In this document: positions 9,087 to 19,817 of the stretch, in pieces
How the letters are laid out: every line of letters begins with the position of its first letter
How positions within the stretch are numbered: the first letter of the stretch is position 1
Assembly (NCBI RefSeq): GCF_036884655.1
Contig: NC_088331.1
Span: forward strand, 15,355,001-15,419,000
Length of the DNA stretch: 64,000 bases
Source: Musa acuminata AAA Group
Lineage: Eukaryota > Streptophyta > Magnoliopsida > Zingiberales > Musaceae
Direction of reading: 5' to 3'
Notes under the pieces: generated by a model
What the model saw: the letters and a program-made list of their open reading frames with translations, nothing else
The model's database searches: none
Told to the model about the DNA's origin: nothing
Program-made: the position numbers and the translations under genes

Positions 9087-11301
9087 GGTAGCCAAAACCC
9101 TTTTGCTTTATTTCAAAATTACATGATGCATTTCATGAGTTGTTTTTAAATTAGTTTAGAAAAAAAATATATAATTTTTTTAAAAATTAATTGAAAAAAA
9201 AGGAATCATGCTTATCCTTCTAGTAATTTTGAAAATGATCATGAAAATTACATGCTTTATGATAAAGGAACAAAATGTTAGACTTAAATCTAATACTTAA
9301 GATAAATCCTATGGTTTTAAGAAGTATTAATGTATATCTTAATGATTTCTGTATTGCTTTTCGATTTCATTTAAAAATATTTTATGATTAATGAAATCAT
9401 ACTTGATGATTTAATGATGCATAATAATTTGAAATCTTATGTTTTGAAATTACATGTCACACTTTTGACCTTATATCTTTCATGACATGACATGATTTCT
9501 TTGTATTTATGATTTGTATATCTCATGATATGATTGAATCATTGATGCAAAGAAGGAAAATGCATTACTACAACAAACAAAATGATTTTGATTAAACATG
9601 CTTTATGAAATCATGCTTGATGAAATAATGTAATGATGATTTGAAATCATGTTTAATGGTTTTATATTTCAAAATTATGCATGATGATTCTTGTGATTTA
9701 TGGATTTAATGAAAGTTCTTTTTCAGTTTTAAATGTTGATGCATGTTTTTATTTAGCATAAATGAAAAAGGTATGTTTCTATAAAATAAATAAAAAGAGG
9801 AAAGCATTTTTCTTGAAATTTTTTTTTTCTCTGTCTTATTGATTTTTCGATAAAAGATTAATAAATCCATGTATATTATGCTTTTGTGAATCTCTTGGAC
9901 TATGAAAATGAATTTGAATGAGTTTTATCGAAATTATAATTTCTCGAGATTTATAACATAAAATCTTTTATGAATCAAGATCTCTCATTTGACCTCTTAT
10001 GTTTCTCTTTGCTATTTACTAAAGAGAAAAATAATCCAATTTATGATCTTGATATCTCGATATTTGATACTTGAAATGTTTCTATGAATTAAGATCATTT
10101 TCTCCTTGTTTCTTTTTTATATTCACAAAAAAAGGAGACTTATCCTAACAAACCATGATATACTACTTCATTTTGAAAATTTATGACTTGAGTTTCGTTA
10201 TGCATTTCTTCCTTTCTTCGTTCTTATTTATAATGACAAAAGGGAGAAAGAAAATAGCTAACATCTGAAGAGAACCAAATTTGTTAGCTTAAATGATGAA
10301 CTTAGACAAGTTAGATCTCCCAAATACATAAATTCTTCTCATACATTTTTCAAATCATGATCTTGATTTCTCAATTTTTAGACTTGAATCTTCTTTAGGA
10401 ATTAAGATTGTTTCCTATTATGCTTTTTATTTATAAAATAATAAATTTATTAAAAATAATATATGGTCTTTTGACATTCATGACTTGATTCTTCAGTTTT
10501 GTTATTTATCCTTGTCATGATTTGAAGATTGAAGTAAAGAAAAATGAACTATATTATTGTATTGTTATTCCCCTCTTTTTGCCAATGACAAAGGGTGAGA
10601 AAGAATTGCTAGTGTGCACATCACGAAAAGAGGCAAACTTATTAGCTTGCTCATCTCAAAAGAAAAGCAAGAAGTGCTATCTTGCAAATCTCAAGAGAGG
10701 CAATACTCAAGATGCATGAATATCTCTAAAAATTGCTAGCTTGCATGATGTAGAACTTGCTATCTTGAACATCACCAAGAATGGCTAGCTTGTATTCTCA
10801 AGAGAAGCAAAAGTATTATCTTGCTTATCTCAAGAAGCAAAACATGCTAACTTACTAATCTAGCAAAATTTACAAACTTGCAAAACTCAAAATTATTGCT
10901 AGCTTACATATAAAATGATGTAAAATTTTGCTATCTTGCGCTTTTCCAAGGAAGCAAAACATTGCACTTCTCAAAAGAGAAGAAAGAAAATTACTTGCTT
11001 GCATGATGATAAAACTTGAGATTATATTTATTATGCAATGATTTAAAACTTACTAAATGCACTTCTCCTTTTTGTTGATAACAAAGTGGGAGAAGTTATG
11101 ATAATGATCATGTATAGAATGATATATTGTAAATTTGATTATGCATGATTTAATGATGATGTGCTGCAAATACTCTTGATTAAATTTGCTTTAACTTAAA
11201 TTCAATTTAAATTCAAGAGTTCAATCAATATGACATATTGATAAGGGGAGTTAAGGTTAACTCCGTCATCAATTGCTTGTCATCATAAAAAAGAGAGAGA
11301 T
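9087..11301 (+). other. R2C internal noncoding region and purine tract
   Basis: This is AT-rich DNA without a credible ORF. It contains repeated short motifs of the type GCTAGCTTGCA / CTCAAGAGAAGCAAAA and several polypurine hairpin-like motifs (about 10210-10245, 10567-10600, 11064-11098), and ends with a purine tract (11287-11301) before the 3' LTR. Bases 9524-10224 are absent from R2B. The function of this long spacer is unknown. Confidence 0.75.
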
Positions 11302-12832
11302 TGTTGAATCTTAGATTTTGATGATAAAACTAATTGATAATGTTTATGATTTGAACTATGTTTTGAGTGACACAGGAAGTTTCGATTAAGGAGAGACAAT
11401 TAAAAATAGAAATAATCATGTTGGGACGGAGAAAAATATGTTAGAAGATTGGACGTCGAGTCGAAGGATCGATTGACGTATCGGTAGAAGACTTCGGGCA
11501 ATAGGTTCGGGCATTGGGCCAATAAGAGTGAAAATTACACCAAGGAAATCAGAGTTACAGAGGCCAACTGGTTGATTGGGCAATAGGTCGTAAGAGAGGA
11601 TGATGCGCCGAAGATTTTAACGAAGCGTCGATGAACCAATGACATGCCAAACAACATTTGATTTACTTTATAATAATTGTCTAAATCAAGGCATAAATCA
11701 AAATGAAGTCCTAGAGTCAAGAATGAGATTTTGTTGGGAGTTCAAGAGTTCGTCGGAAGTCTAGACGTTCATCAAAAGTTCTATTGGAACTGACCGAGAA
11801 GTCCAGGACCTTGCCAAAGAAGCTCATCGAAACTCACTAAGAAGATCATTATGAAGTCTAGGAGCTTGCCCGGAGTCCACTAGAACATTACCGAGAGATC
11901 GTCGGAAGTTTGTCAGAAGCTCACTGGAAGAAACCTAGACTCATAGACTTATTTAGCTTAGTGAATGTTTTAAATTTCGTAGTTAGAACATAATTGAGTT
12001 GAAATTGGGCCAACTCAATTAGGGGTTAATTGGACTCATGTTTGGGTTGTGTTGGGCTAAGTGGATGGCCCAAACAATGACCCAACAGGTAGAACCGTCG
12101 TGGCATAGTCTCTGAGATTATGTTAGGTGGTGGTACCGCCTAGACACAATCTCCGAGAGACTGTTAGGTAGTGGTACCACTAGACTGGGTAGTGGTATCA
12201 CCTAGTGGCAGGTTGTCAAGCGATGGTACCACCATACTGGGTGATGGTACCACCCAGTGTTAGTGCTGCAAGTGGTGGTACTGCAAGTACCTGAAGGACC
12301 CAGGATGAGATATTTTTAGACTCCAAGTTTGAATCAACTTGAGGCCTATAAATACCCCTCTCATCCCTAGTTAAAAAACACAAGTACGAAGAACTTAAAA
12401 GTGAGGAAATGCTGTAGAAATTATTTGAGAGATCCCCTCCTCTAGCTTAAACTTAAAATTCTGTTTAGAGAGGAGTGTGTGCTTGTAAAAGGTTGTCTCC
12501 TAAACCTGTAAAAAGGAAAAGAGAGGTGTAAAAGGGTAGTTGGTCTTTGCACAAGGAAGACCGTTAGTGGATGCCGATGGCCTCGATGGAAGAGGAATCG
12601 GTGGAGTGGATGTAAGTCATGACGACCGAACCACTATAAAATTGCTTATATTTCTGTTTGTGTAATTTACCTTTACTGTAAACTGAATCTTTAGTTGCCT
12701 ACTGCTCTCATTACATATACGAACGAGATTTCAAATTATCTTTCCGATCCGATTTTCAACGAACGAAGAGATTTTTTTAAACCGACGTAATTCGCTGCCC
12801 CCCCCCCTCTTAGTGCCGATTCGATCCTAACA
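11302..12832 (+). repeat. R2C 3' LTR (1531 bp)
   Basis: Runs from TGTTGAATC to CCTAACA. The TATA box is at 12347-12354 (TATAAATA), preceded by GGTGGTACCACC-type palindromes (about 12125-12290). Near the end the left arm of the U5 hairpin is deleted (CGCTG joins the C-tract directly at about 12794), as in the R2B 3' LTR but not in the 5' LTRs. Confidence 0.9.
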
Positions 12833-13530
12833 TCTATATTATTCTCAATACTCATAGTTGAGTTATAATCTTTAGTAATCAAATATGAATATTTTTTATT
12901 GCAACATAAAATGCACAACAATTAATATATAATAACAACTTATATGCATTTGTCCCATAATCACAATCACTAATCTCAAGCATATCAATTTTCTTATACA
13001 ATTTATTTCATGAAATGCCTCATAAATTTAGTTAAATATAAGCCCAGCTTAAATTTAAGGCCAAAATTAATGCGATTATAGTACTCAATTAATCATATTT
13101 GAGCCAACTTGATCGAGCTTGAAATCAACTCATACACAATCTCAAACCATTAATAATTAATCCAATTAGCAAGCTAAAAATTTCGTTTGCATCTTAATCT
13201 TTAAAAAGTAGAGCCACATAAGCACAATCCAATTATTGTAGCACTACTCCAATATTTTGAAGAAGAGATTTATTTAACAAGAGCTCAAGTTCTTCTCTAT
13301 ATACACCTACATAATTAGTCGCTGATATTTTTAGCTTTCTCCCCCTTCATCCCATCCACACGTTGCTGATGTTTTAGCTTTCTCCCCCGTCATCCACAAG
13401 TTGCTGATAATTGAGCAATTGTTTTCCAATCGGTATGGTTTGTTTTACCTATATTCATAAACCTATATTCATAAATCTATTGATATTTCAAAAATGACAA
13501 GTCTCATATTTTGTAAATGATTATGATGCA

Positions 13531-13583
<53 letters not shown>

Positions 13584-13989
13584 TAAAAATAATATATCTA
13601 TATTATCCTCCACAAGAGCCTCCTATAACCTTACCATCTTCTTCTTTTTATGATTAGGACAACCAGGGCAGAGTATATAGAGAGAGATACGGTGAGATGA
13701 TCTACTACTAGCCTTTCACATTAGCACTAAAGTCAATCTTGCAACTTCCAAGTAGCTTCTTGATGCATAATAGAGATTAGCACTAAAGTCAAGATCGAAA
13801 GTTGCCAATCTTGCAACTTCCAATCTTGCAACTACTAGCCTTTCACATTAGCCTTTCACACGCTATAATATGGTAGAAAAGTCCAAAAACATAATCTTCA
13901 AATTAAATATTCTTCGAAAAGGAGTCATTAAGATCAAAGGTTCACTCAATATAACCTAAGCATAGGGTAAGGAAAACAACTGTGATGAC
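12833..13989. other. Host copy C: non-element DNA between R2C and R3
   Basis: About 1.15 kb with no ORF or RNA gene that I can support. It aligns along its length with 55816-56956 (copy B, by eye about 1-2% different) and more distantly with 47011-48097 (copy A). It contains an (AT)n run at 13534-13580. The first 5 bp (TCTAT) and last 5 bp (ATGAC, 13985-13989) are the target duplications of R2C and R3. Confidence 0.8.
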
Positions 13990-15570
13990 TGTTAGGATCG
14001 GAACGACACTAAGAGGGGGGGTGAATTAGTGCAACGGATTAAAACTTTTGAGTTTGTAAACAAATTCGTAAGTAAGAGGAGATTTCGTTTCAATAGTAAC
14101 TTGAGTAGATGAAAATCGAAAGCTTGCAATAGTGTAAATAACAATTTTAGGAAAGTAAGAACTCACACATTCAAGGAACACGCCAATTTAAAGTGGTTTG
14201 GTCAAATTGACCTACATCCACTTGCGAAGTCTTTTTCGAAGAGGCTCCCAACTTCCACTAGCAAATCACTTTGAAGGAGAAGGTCAAATACCCCTCTTAC
14301 AACCTTTTACAAGTGGTTCACACTCTTATAAATTTTTCAATGAAAGAGAAGGAGGTGAACACTCAAGAAATTGAAAACTAGACTTACTAAAGACTTTGCT
14401 AAGGCTTTTATCTCAAACTATTACTTCTCAAAAGTTATATTCTTTGCTCAAAATTGAGGGGTATTTATAGGCCCAAAGAGGATTCAAATTTAGGCTCTAA
14501 ATTTTGAATTCTCTTGGGTTTTCGAGGCTGGCGGTGCCACCGCCTATCGGTGGCAGTGCCCCACTTGTCAATGTCATATTGACCGGTGATTGGCGATGCC
14601 ACCGCCTGTCGGTGGCGGTGCTACCGCCTGCAAATTTTCACATTGATAGCATTCTGGTGGTGCCATCATCGGAACTATCAGGTTCTGGGCGATGCCACCA
14701 CCCGAACTCTCAGGTGCTGGGCGATTCCACCGCCCAGTCCGATGGCACCACTGCCCGACCTAACGGGCCACTGGTTGAGCTTCAAGTCCGGCCCAAACCA
14801 AGTCATATTCGGGCCCAGTTGGCCCCTAACCAGGATATAGGATTATCCCTTAATCCTAACCCTAATTACATGCAAACTACGTAACTGAAAACATAGTCCT
14901 AAGCAAGTTTTTAAACAGCAAATGTTGAGTCTCGTTTCGGTGAGCTTTCCAGCGATTTTCCGGTGGACTTCCGATACACCCTCGGATTTCTTCTAGCGGA
15001 CTCCCAGCAGGCTCCCGATCTTGTGGTGAGTTCAGCGAGTAGCCGAGCCTTCTCGGTGATCTTCGCGAACCTTCGATGATTTCTTTGGCGGACTTTCGAA
15101 AACTCCGACAAGTCCTAAGCCTAATTACATGCAAACTATGCAACTAAAAACATAGTCCTAAGCAAGTTTTGAAACGGCAAACGTCGAGTCTCGTTTCGGC
15201 AAGCTTTCCGGTGATCTTCCGGCAGACTTCCGATACACCCTCGGATTTCTTTCAGCGGACTCTCAATAGGCTCCCAATCTTGTGGTGAGTTCAGCGAGTA
15301 ACCGAGCCTTCTTGGTGATCTCTACGAACCTCCGATAATTTCTTTGGTGGACTTTTGAAAACTCCGACAAGTCCCCGATTTCTTCTCAGTTGGCTCCGGC
15401 AACATCTCCGACGAGTCTTCAGGCTCTCAAACACCCGTCGAACTTGACTACGGTATCCTTGCTTTATGTTTTCAGGCTATCGTAGTTAATTCTGCACACT
15501 TAACTCAATAATATGGATTAGATCATTTATCATATCAATTGATTTCATCATCAAAATCTAAGATTCAACA
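13990..15570 (-). repeat. R3 3' LTR (left, 1581 bp) with internal duplication
   Basis: Runs from TGTTAGGATCGG to GATTCAACA in plus coordinates. It is longer than its partner (40668-41957) mainly because of a 259-bp direct duplication (see 14861-15378). The TATA box (plus-strand TATTTATA near 14461-14468) and the GGCGGTGCCACCGCC palindromes near 14523-14537 are present. Confidence 0.9.
14861..15378 (-). repeat. 259-bp tandem duplication inside R3 3' LTR
   Basis: The unit starting CCTAATTACATGC at 14861 begins again at 15120 with several substitutions between copies. The partner LTR at 41519 onward has a single copy, so the duplication arose after insertion or during the last replication. Confidence 0.85.
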
Positions 15571-16426
15571 ATCTCCCCCTTTTTGATGATGACAATCAAT
15601 TGATGACGGAGTTAAACATAACTCTCCCTATCTATATGTTGTATTATGAGAAGATAAAAACACTTGAATTCAAGCTTAAATCAATAAGTTCTATTCGTTG
15701 AACTTATCGTTATTCTCTATAAGCATGAGCAAATACGAAACTTCGTATTTCTCATAATTTTCAGTTATGAAAATCATTTTCAAGTCGAATAATAAAAGAC
15801 AATTATTACTTCGACAAGAGATAAGAATTTTTAACATGATTTTCATGATATAAATGTAAGGCATGATTTCATATGATCAACCAATATAAGAACTTGCAAT
15901 ATTCTCAAATAGTTTTGCAATGCATATAAGACAAGTTTTTACAATTCATGTAAGTCATGCTATCGAATTGGCATAAGTCATCACAAGTCATATAAGTCAT
16001 CACAAGTCATATAAGTCATGCTATCGAATTGGCACATATTGTCATAAGTCATATAAGTCATGCTATCGAATTGGCACAAGTCATCACATGTCCTGTTTTG
16101 CTCATTCTTCTCCTCCTTTGTCATCAACAAAAAGGAGACGAGAATTTAAGAGTACAATTTGTGATCATAAAACCATTAGATAAGGAATTCAGCATTAAGA
16201 TTGATCATACAAAATTCAGCATTCATCCAAAATTCATCTCATTAAAAAATATTTATCAAGAATTCAACTCATTAAAAAAAATCAGCTTTCATTCAAAATT
16301 CATCTGATTAGAAAGAAAATTCAGCTTTTATTCAAAAGAAAGAAGATGACAAAAACTTTAACTTGGCATTAAGAGTAATCATACAAAGTTCGCATGTTAA
16401 GGTAAGAGAATAAGAAGGCATATCGA
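15571..16426 (-). other. R3 3' noncoding region and polypurine tract
   Basis: The polypurine tract is 15571-15585. The rest is AT-rich with direct repeats of ATAAGTCATGCTATCGAATTGGCA type (about 15950-16075) and a hairpin-like CTTCTCCTCC...AAAAAGGAGACG motif at 16107-16142. No gene is seen. Confidence 0.75.
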
Positions 16427-16609
16427 TTAATCTTTAGGAGGAAATCCATAGTTCTTATACATGACATCTATTTTTTAATTCATTTGTTGCAGTTCCTTCA
16501 AAATTTCAATTTACCGAATTTGAATTTGCTCTTGCTGTGATTTGAGTTAGTCTTGTTGTGATTTGATCTGATACAGTTCTGCCATAATGAGTTCTTCAAT
16601 AGACAAAGC
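16427..16609 (-). pseudogene. R3 accessory ORF, C-terminal part (separated by R5)
   Basis: Read on the minus strand, this continues the frame that stops at the R5 insertion at 26786-26790. It encodes a glutamine-rich, probably helical C-terminus (LSIEELIMAELYQIKSQQ...), has three internal stops, and ends at a UAA at 16427-16429. Together with 26791-27732 the frame is exactly 375 codons including the stop, with no frameshift. AAAGC at 16605-16609 is the left target duplication copy of R5. Confidence 0.75.
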
Positions 16610-18930
16610 TGTTAGGATCGAGAGCACTAAGAGGGGGGGGGGGTGAATTAGTGCAGCGGAAATCTTACAATGATTAAAAACCAAAAGCTGCGTTCGTTCA
16701 AAAACTGTTATGATGCAAAAGCAAATTCTCAGTTTGTATCTAAGTGCAGTTTGCGTCTAAGCGCAGATTGCGTCTAAGCATAGTTTTGCGTCTAAGCGCA
16801 GTTTACGTCTAAACTCAGATTTACGTCTAAACGCAGATTTACGTCCAAACGCAGATTTACGTCTAAACTCAGATTTACGTCTAAACGCTGTTTTACGTCT
16901 AAACGCAGATTTACGTCTAAACGCAGATTTACGTCTAAATGCAGTTTTACGTCTAAACGCAGATTTACGTCTAAACTCAAAAACTTGTTTGTATACTTGC
17001 AGAAGGCAGTATGCAGTTGGAATCAAGATGTAAATGTGAACTGAGATCTGATGATTGAGCGAGGAAAGCCGATTTACGTCTGAATGCAGTTTTACGTCTA
17101 AATGCTGAAAATCGTTCGTAAAGTCGTAGAGGACAGATTGCAGTTATCAATAGGATTAAAGTGTAAGTGTAAACTGCAAAGAAGCTCGTTCGTAAAAGCA
17201 CGGAAAACAGTTCTGCAGAATCAAACGTAAACGTAAACTGTAATGTATGAAAATACGAATTTACGTCTGAATGCAGATTCGGAAGAACAACACTTAGAAC
17301 TTGTTCATGAAAGCGCAGAGAGCAGTAGTAATGAGGGAGGTTTGCAGTAATGATAAAGTGCTCAAAAATAAACGCAAACCAGAGATTTAGAGTGGTTCGG
17401 TCAGCCTTGACCTACTCCACTTTTGGCTTCCTCCACCGATGAGGTTGCCGACGTCAACTAGGTGCCTTCCTTCAATGGGCGAAGGCCAAACTTCCCTTTT
17501 ACAATTTCTCTCCTTTTGACAGGCTCAGGAGACAACCTTTACAGACCTTTCTCTCCTCACTTTACAACTGAAAACTTGAAGAACAGAAGGAGGAGACTTA
17601 AAGGCTTTACAACACTTTTGAGCTTCTTAGAATCACAGAAAAGATCAAGATTTCGATGTAGGTCTGTATCTTTTCAGTGCTGAATGGGTGGGGTATTTAT
17701 AGGCCCCAACCCAATTCAAAATTCGAGCTCAAAACGATCAAATCGATCAAATCCCAGAATTCTGGGATCAGGCGGTTGCACCTCTTGATTGGAGAGGTGG
17801 CACTGCCTGGCAGAGCTCGAAGACTGAGCTCAGGCGATTGCTTCTCTCTGCCAGAGCTCGAAGACTGAGCTCGATGGTTGCATCACCTGGCAGAGCTCGA
17901 AGACTGAGCTTGGTGATTGCATCACCTGGCAGAGCTCGAAACTGAGCTCGGTGGTTGCATCACCTGGCAGAGCTCCAAGCTGAGCTCAGGCTGATGCACC
18001 TCTCTGCCAGAGCTCGAAGACTGAGCTCGGTGAATGCATCACCTGGCAGAGCTCGAGACTGAGCTCAGGCTGATGCACCTCTCTGCCAGAGCTCGAAGAC
18101 TGAGCTCGGTGGTTGCATCGCCTGGCAGAGCTCGAAACTTGAGCTCTGGCGGTGCTACCTCTTGGCAGAGGAGGTTGCACCGCCCAGTCTAGCTCGAAGA
18201 CTGAGCTCTGGGCGGTTGCACCTCTCGGCTGGGGCGGTTGCACCTCCCAGCCTCGCATCCCTGGCGGTTGCACCTCCTGGCTGGGGCGGTTGCACCTCCC
18301 AACCCCACAGCCCAGGCGGTTGCACCTCCTGGCTGGGGCGGTTGCACCTCCCAACCCCACAGCCCAGGCGGTTGCACCTCCTGGCTGGGGCGGTTGCACC
18401 TCCTGGTGCAATCAGGGTCCGAATGGTTCACTCCATTCGGCCCACTTTGAATCTTTTCAGGGGCCCAATTGCCCCAAGATTAAGCTAATGGGATCACCTC
18501 CCATTTTCATGCTTAATCATCATGCTAACTACGATTAACTCTAAGACAACTTCTGCAGCTTTGCTCCGATGCGTCAATCGCTTCTTCCGGCGAGTTTCCG
18601 GCCAACTTCCGTCGATCAACCGATAACCCTCGGTGATCCTTCTACGGACATCCGGCATACTCCTGGACTTGCGACGATCCACTTGGCGAGTTCCGACGAG
18701 CTTCGCTTGGCAAGCTTCTGGACTTCTCGGATCTGTTCACGCTGAACCTCCGACGACCGTCCGAACTTCCGTCGAACTCTCGAACTCCCAACGTGATCCT
18801 GATCTTGACTCCGGCGCAACACCTGCTGCTTGTCTTACTCTTATCGTAGTTAATCCTGCACACTTATCTCAACACATAGATTAGATAACAAATGACAATT
18901 GACTTCATCATCAAAACCCGAGATTCAACA
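16610..18930 (-). repeat. R5 3' LTR (left, 2321 bp)
   Basis: Contains, from right to left, U3 repeats (about 17765-18410), the TATA box (17694-17701, TATAAATA on minus), the 18-bp array (about 16745-16980) and the C-tract hairpin next to the left end. Matches the right LTR except for two extra array units and scattered substitutions. Confidence 0.93.
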
Positions 18931-19817
18931 ATCTCCCCCTTTTTGATGATGACAATCAATTGATAAAGGAGTTGTCCTTAACTCCCCCTATCTAAATGCC
19001 ATAGTTGAGATAAGTCAACCTTGAATTCAAGACCGAAGAATTCAAGTGACGTATTGATAAGTTAGATCAGTTAAACTTATCAATGCTCCCATCATGATGC
19101 CCATCATGATGTATCTCTTCAAGAATGATGTCAAGGCATGACATACATCATCAAGTTTGTATGATAGTGTTTGTAACTGTTCATCATGTAAACATATAAA
19201 GCTACGAAGGACTTTTTACATGATGCACACATTTGAGATTTTCTAGCAAGTTTGCATTTTCTTCACAATATCAAATCAATATATGATGCAAACTATAGCA
19301 CATGTTCACATATCTCTTGGTGATGCAAGGATGGCATAACATTGTTTATAGCATCACTCAAGTATTTGCAACTATGACATGATTATGATGCAAACTATAG
19401 CACATGTTCACATATCTCTTGGTGATGCAAGGATGGCATAACATTGTTTATAGCATCACTCAAGTATTTGCAACTATGACATAGACATGATTATGGCAGT
19501 TCAGCTATGACATAGTGTTTATCAATTCATATGTTTCTCCCCCTTTGTCATCAACAAAAAGCATGATAGCATTATCAAGTATATAAAGGAAGTCATGACA
19601 CATATATCTCTTTATTGTGTTTGCTTGACGGAGGAAAGTCATTTTACAAAGAGTTTTTTTGTAAGAGTGTACAGGAACATCCCATTTTTAGCATACAAAC
19701 CGAAAAATGAACTTCTTACATGCATTTGGTTAAAAATATTTGTCACATAATTTGCAACATGTTATTTGATCAAGCGTTGTCAAGGCATGTAATAGTAATA
19801 ACATGTGAAAGATAATT
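18931..19817 (-). other. R5 3' noncoding region, polypurine tract and 103-bp duplication
   Basis: The polypurine tract is 18931-18945. A 103-bp unit beginning ATGATGCAAACTATAG is present twice in tandem (19283-19385 and 19386-19488); R1 has it once. A second polypurine-like motif lies at about 19533-19560. No ORF is credible. Confidence 0.8.

Larger units (their letters stand above)
7705..12832 (+). mobile_element. R2C: gag-only non-autonomous copia element, 5' LTR truncated by R1
   Basis: The structure is partial 5' LTR (7705-8130), tRNA-Met primer-binding site, a broken gag, 2.2 kb of noncoding DNA, a purine tract (11287-11301) and a 3' LTR (11302-12832). It has no pol. The target duplication after the 3' LTR is TCTAT (12833-12837), matching R2B at both its ends. 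R1 is inserted in the 5' LTR. R2B (50209-55815) is the duplicated partner and shows what the left part looked like. Confidence 0.9.

Noticed and set aside
10522..10719. 65-codon ORF in the R2C interior (copy at 53511-53708)
   Set aside because: It is AT-rich noncoding spacer made of the GCTAGCTTGCA-type repeats; no conserved protein feature, and conservation between copies is explained by the duplication.
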